Assembly (NCBI GenBank): GCA_038233055.1
Contig: JBBSMS010000145.1
Location: forward strand, 1 to 8,205
Direction of reading: 5' to 3'
Origin: Salsipaludibacter sp038233055
GTDB lineage: Bacteria > Actinomycetota > Nitriliruptoria > Nitriliruptorales > Nitriliruptoraceae
DNA: 8,205 bases
Shown piece after piece: positions 6,943 through 8,205 of this stretch; position 1 is the stretch's first letter; each line of letters begins with the position of its first letter. A program made the translations under genes and the position numbers. Below the pieces are notes generated by a model. That model saw only the letters and a program-made list of their open reading frames with translations, did no database searches and was not told the DNA's origin.

Positions 6943-7024
6943 GTTCCGAGGGGATGGTTGCGGGCACGTGTCGCGGGTGACCGGCACGCTGGCGAGTCCG
7001 CTGCCCCCGACCCGCGGAACGCAC

Positions 7025-7930
7025 ATGGACTACGCGATCGACGCCTGGAACCCCCAGTACGGGGCCGCGATGGCACCCGTGCTGGACGACTCGTCCGGCA
7101 CCATCGACCTCGATGTCGAACTGCCCGAAGCCGAGTGGCGACCGATCCCGGCCGGCCACGAGGCGGCCCACGATGTGCTCTTCGTCGACGGGGTCCGCCG
7201 GGTGGACGCACGCGTGTGGTCCATCGGGCCCGAGCGCACGCAACCCGCACTCGCGGTTTCGGTTGCGGCCGGTGCGGTGCGGTGCAACGGCGACGCCACC
7301 GTCGTCGACACGCGCGTGCGTCGGATGCTGGTCGGCCGTGCCGGCCTCGAGCCGATCACCGGGTCCGGCCTGACCTGGCGACCGCTCGCGGCCGCGAACG
7401 ACGACGAGGCCACCATGATCGGCGCCGTCCAGGGCGAGATGGGCCGATTGGAGGCCGAGGTGGCCGCGTCGCTGCCCACCGCGGACCTGACGGTCCTGGA
7501 CGGCCCGCTCAGCGGTCGCGTCCTGGTGGGCGAGGCGGTCGGGTACGTCAAGAGCCACCGTGTGGCCTACCTGCCACCATCGGTCGAGGGACTGGTCCGT
7601 CGACTCGACCCGACCGAGCGGACGCCCCTGTTCGTCCTGCAGACCAACCGCACCCGCTTCTCGTGGTACCTGCGCCTGCCCGGCGGGAGCGGCCACCCGT
7701 GGTCGGGCGTGGTCCGGCTGGAGGCACCCGCCACCGCCTCCAAGCGACGAGCGATCGAGTTGGCCGACCTGGTGGGCGCCACCCTGCCACGGTTCGCCTC
7801 TCCACCCCACCGCGACGCCCGGGCGCCGGTGAACCTGCTCCCGATCGCCGGGCTGGAGGACACCCTCCACCACCTGCTCGGCGATCGGGACTTCCTCCAC
7901 CGTCGCCTGCGCCAGGCCGTCGCCGCATGA
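7025..7930 (+). CDS. NurA-like nuclease-domain protein
   Basis: This 301-residue protein resembles the actinobacterial NurA-domain group. NurA is a 5'-3' nuclease that partners the HerA ATPase in DNA-end processing. Visible features are VLFVDGVRRVDARVW with a candidate metal-binding Asp55; LDGPLSGR with Asp159 (158-165); and VGYVKSHRVAYLP with Lys176 and His178. PLFVLQTNRTRFSWYLRLP follows. The C-terminus HRDARAPVNLLPIAGLEDTLHHLLGD (262 onward) is a conserved ending in this group. The family call is from motif memory, and catalytic residues are inferred. The ATG lacks a strong ribosome binding site; an in-frame GTG at 6968 would add 19 residues not needed by the family. No herA gene is visible, although the stop overlaps an ATG (ATGA, 7927-7930), as if a coupled gene once followed. 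That reading frame ends after nine codons. Confidence 0.72.
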   Translation: MDYAIDAWNPQYGAAMAPVLDDSSGTIDLDVELPEAEWRPIPAGHEAAHDVLFVDGVRRVDARVWSIGPERTQPALAVSVAAGAVRCNGDATVVDTRVRRMLVGRAGLEPITGSGLTWRPLAAANDDEATMIGAVQGEMGRLEAEVAASLPTADLTVLDGPLSGRVLVGEAVGYVKSHRVAYLPPSVEGLVRRLDPTERTPLFVLQTNRTRFSWYLRLPGGSGHPWSGVVRLEAPATASKRRAIELADLVGATLPRFASPPHRDARAPVNLLPIAGLEDTLHHLLGDRDFLHRRLRQAVAA

Positions 7931-7956
7931 GACCCGACCAGGCCGTCGCCGCCTGA
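7912..7956 (+). repeat. Imperfect direct repeat at the end of the NurA-like gene
   Basis: The 19-base sequences at 7912-7930 and 7938-7956 match at 18 positions (CCAGGCCGTCGCCGC, then A or C, then TGA). The first copy ends the NurA-like gene. The second ends a nine-codon frame (MRPDQAVAA) that begins at the overlapping ATG at 7927. The simplest reading is a 26-base tandem duplication of the gene's 3' end. Confidence 0.85.
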
Positions 7957-7997
7957 TCCGGCGGTGCCGTCGTGTGAGGGTCTGCTCCCCGAAGAGC

Positions 7998-8044
7998 GAG
8001 CCGGGTGGTCGGGCCGGCCCGACTCAGGCGGATTCTCGGGGCTC
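7998..8044 (+). terminator. Candidate transcription-end hairpin downstream of the NurA-like gene
   Basis: A perfect 16-base palindrome GTCGGGCCGGCCCGAC (8008-8023) is nested between outer arms GAGCC (7998-8002) and GGCTC (8039-8043). A strong GC hairpin about 70 bases past the stop codon is a plausible terminator or RNA-stabilising structure. No T-run follows it, which is common for actinobacterial terminators but leaves the call weak. It could instead be a protein-binding site. Confidence 0.35.
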
Positions 8045-8077
8045 CCGGCATCGATGTGGGTGGCCGGGAACGATTTT
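8043..8077 (+). terminator. Second stem-loop followed by a short T-run
   Basis: The arms TCCCGGC (8043-8049) and GCCGGGA (8063-8069) enclose a 13-base loop. Four T's follow at 8074-8077. It has the outline of an intrinsic terminator but with a large loop and a short T-run. It shares bases with the outer arm of the preceding hairpin, so the two may be alternatives. Confidence 0.3.
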
Positions 8078-8128
8078 GGGGGGTGCGGGGGCGGTAGGCG
8101 TGGGTTGGTGATGGTTCGGGGTGATGGC

Positions 8129-8205
8129 GGTGGCGCGCACGGTCGGCGAGCCTTGCGAGGTCAGGCCTTACTCCAACCTCGTAGGAGCTTTCCGTGCGCG
8201 CCACC
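8129..8205. repeat. 77-bp long inverted repeat enclosing a translation start, at the window edge
   Basis: Perfect 14-base arms GGTGGCGCGCACGG (8129-8142) and CCGTGCGCGCCACC (8192-8205) flank an interior that pairs further: AGC 8149-8151 with GCT 8187-8189, and CGAGGT 8156-8161 with ACCTCG 8176-8181. The right arm contains a GTG start (8194) and the interior right side contains its AGGAG. In a transcript entering from the left, the hairpin would cover both. Similar shielding of transposase starts is known from IS10 and IS50. The window stops exactly at the end of the right arm. Confidence 0.7.
8194..8205 (+). CDS. Possible start of a gene running off the right edge (four codons)
   Basis: GTG CGC GCC ACC (MRAT) follows a well-placed AGGAG at 8183-8187 with six bases of spacing. 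Only four codons are inside the window, so no product can be named. The surrounding hairpin makes a transposase a reasonable guess and nothing more. The opposite strand also has a frame starting at 8204 through the same hairpin, but it lacks a visible ribosome binding site and coding character. Confidence 0.35.

Larger units (their letters stand above)
7957..8128. other. Non-coding, G-rich region rich in inverted repeats
   Basis: No frame here has coding-like codon use or recognisable protein sequence. It contains two hairpin candidates and, on the plus strand, a run of G-tracts (8078-8083, 8087-8091, 8102-8104, 8117-8121). The change in texture from the NurA-like gene is abrupt. It could be a 3' untranslated region followed by the end of a mobile element. 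Confidence 0.5.

Noticed and set aside
6842..7900. 352-codon minus-strand frame opposite the NurA-like gene
   Set aside because: Low-complexity, Arg/Gly-rich and without a ribosome binding site; the plus-strand gene has protein-like sequence and matching codon use.
7548..8204. 218-codon minus-strand frame beginning MARTESSYEVG in the terminal hairpin
   Set aside because: It turns Arg/Pro-rich, lacks a visible ribosome binding site and runs antisense into the NurA-like gene.

Overview
This is a chromosomal window from a very GC-rich bacterium, most likely an actinomycete (Actinomycetota; possibly Acidimicrobiia, which is only a guess from style). The evidence is near-exclusive use of G/C in third codon positions, frequent GTG starts, an F420-type luciferase-like oxidoreductase, a free-standing YdeI/OmdA-domain mini-protein of the actinobacterial kind, and a NurA-like nuclease. 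No rRNA, tRNA or CRISPR is visible.

Layout, left to right. (1) Positions 1-258 hold no convincing gene. (2) At 259-528 (+) lies a small YdeI/OmdA-domain gene with codon use unlike its neighbours. (3) It faces, tail to tail, a minus-strand pair: an LLM-class flavin/F420 oxidoreductase (777-1772) whose end overlaps the start of a SAM-dependent methyltransferase. Only about 41 codons of the methyltransferase survive (662-784). (4) A roughly 195-bp divergent region with a long inverted repeat (1871-1914) separates the oxidoreductase from a plus-strand putative lipoprotein (1967-2992) carrying four identical 33-bp repeats in a Pro/Ser/Thr-rich linker. (5) Convergent to it is acetoacetate-CoA ligase (3043-5055, minus). 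(6) After a 201-bp divergent region comes a PGM2/PgcA-type phosphosugar mutase (5257-6942, +), then a NurA-like nuclease gene (7025-7930, +). (7) The last 275 bp are non-coding and full of inverted repeats. They end in a 77-bp hairpin that embraces a good ribosome binding site and a GTG start running off the edge.

The conserved genes look like ordinary housekeeping or metabolic genes rather than one pathway: acetoacetate activation, sugar-phosphate interconversion and possible DNA-end processing. The two places that look rearranged are the left segment, where a foreign-looking OmdA gene adjoins a decapitated methyltransferase operon, and the right edge, where the hairpin and start site resemble the beginning of an insertion sequence. 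I see no convincing new multi-gene system; these two junctions and the lipoprotein are the most worthwhile leads.
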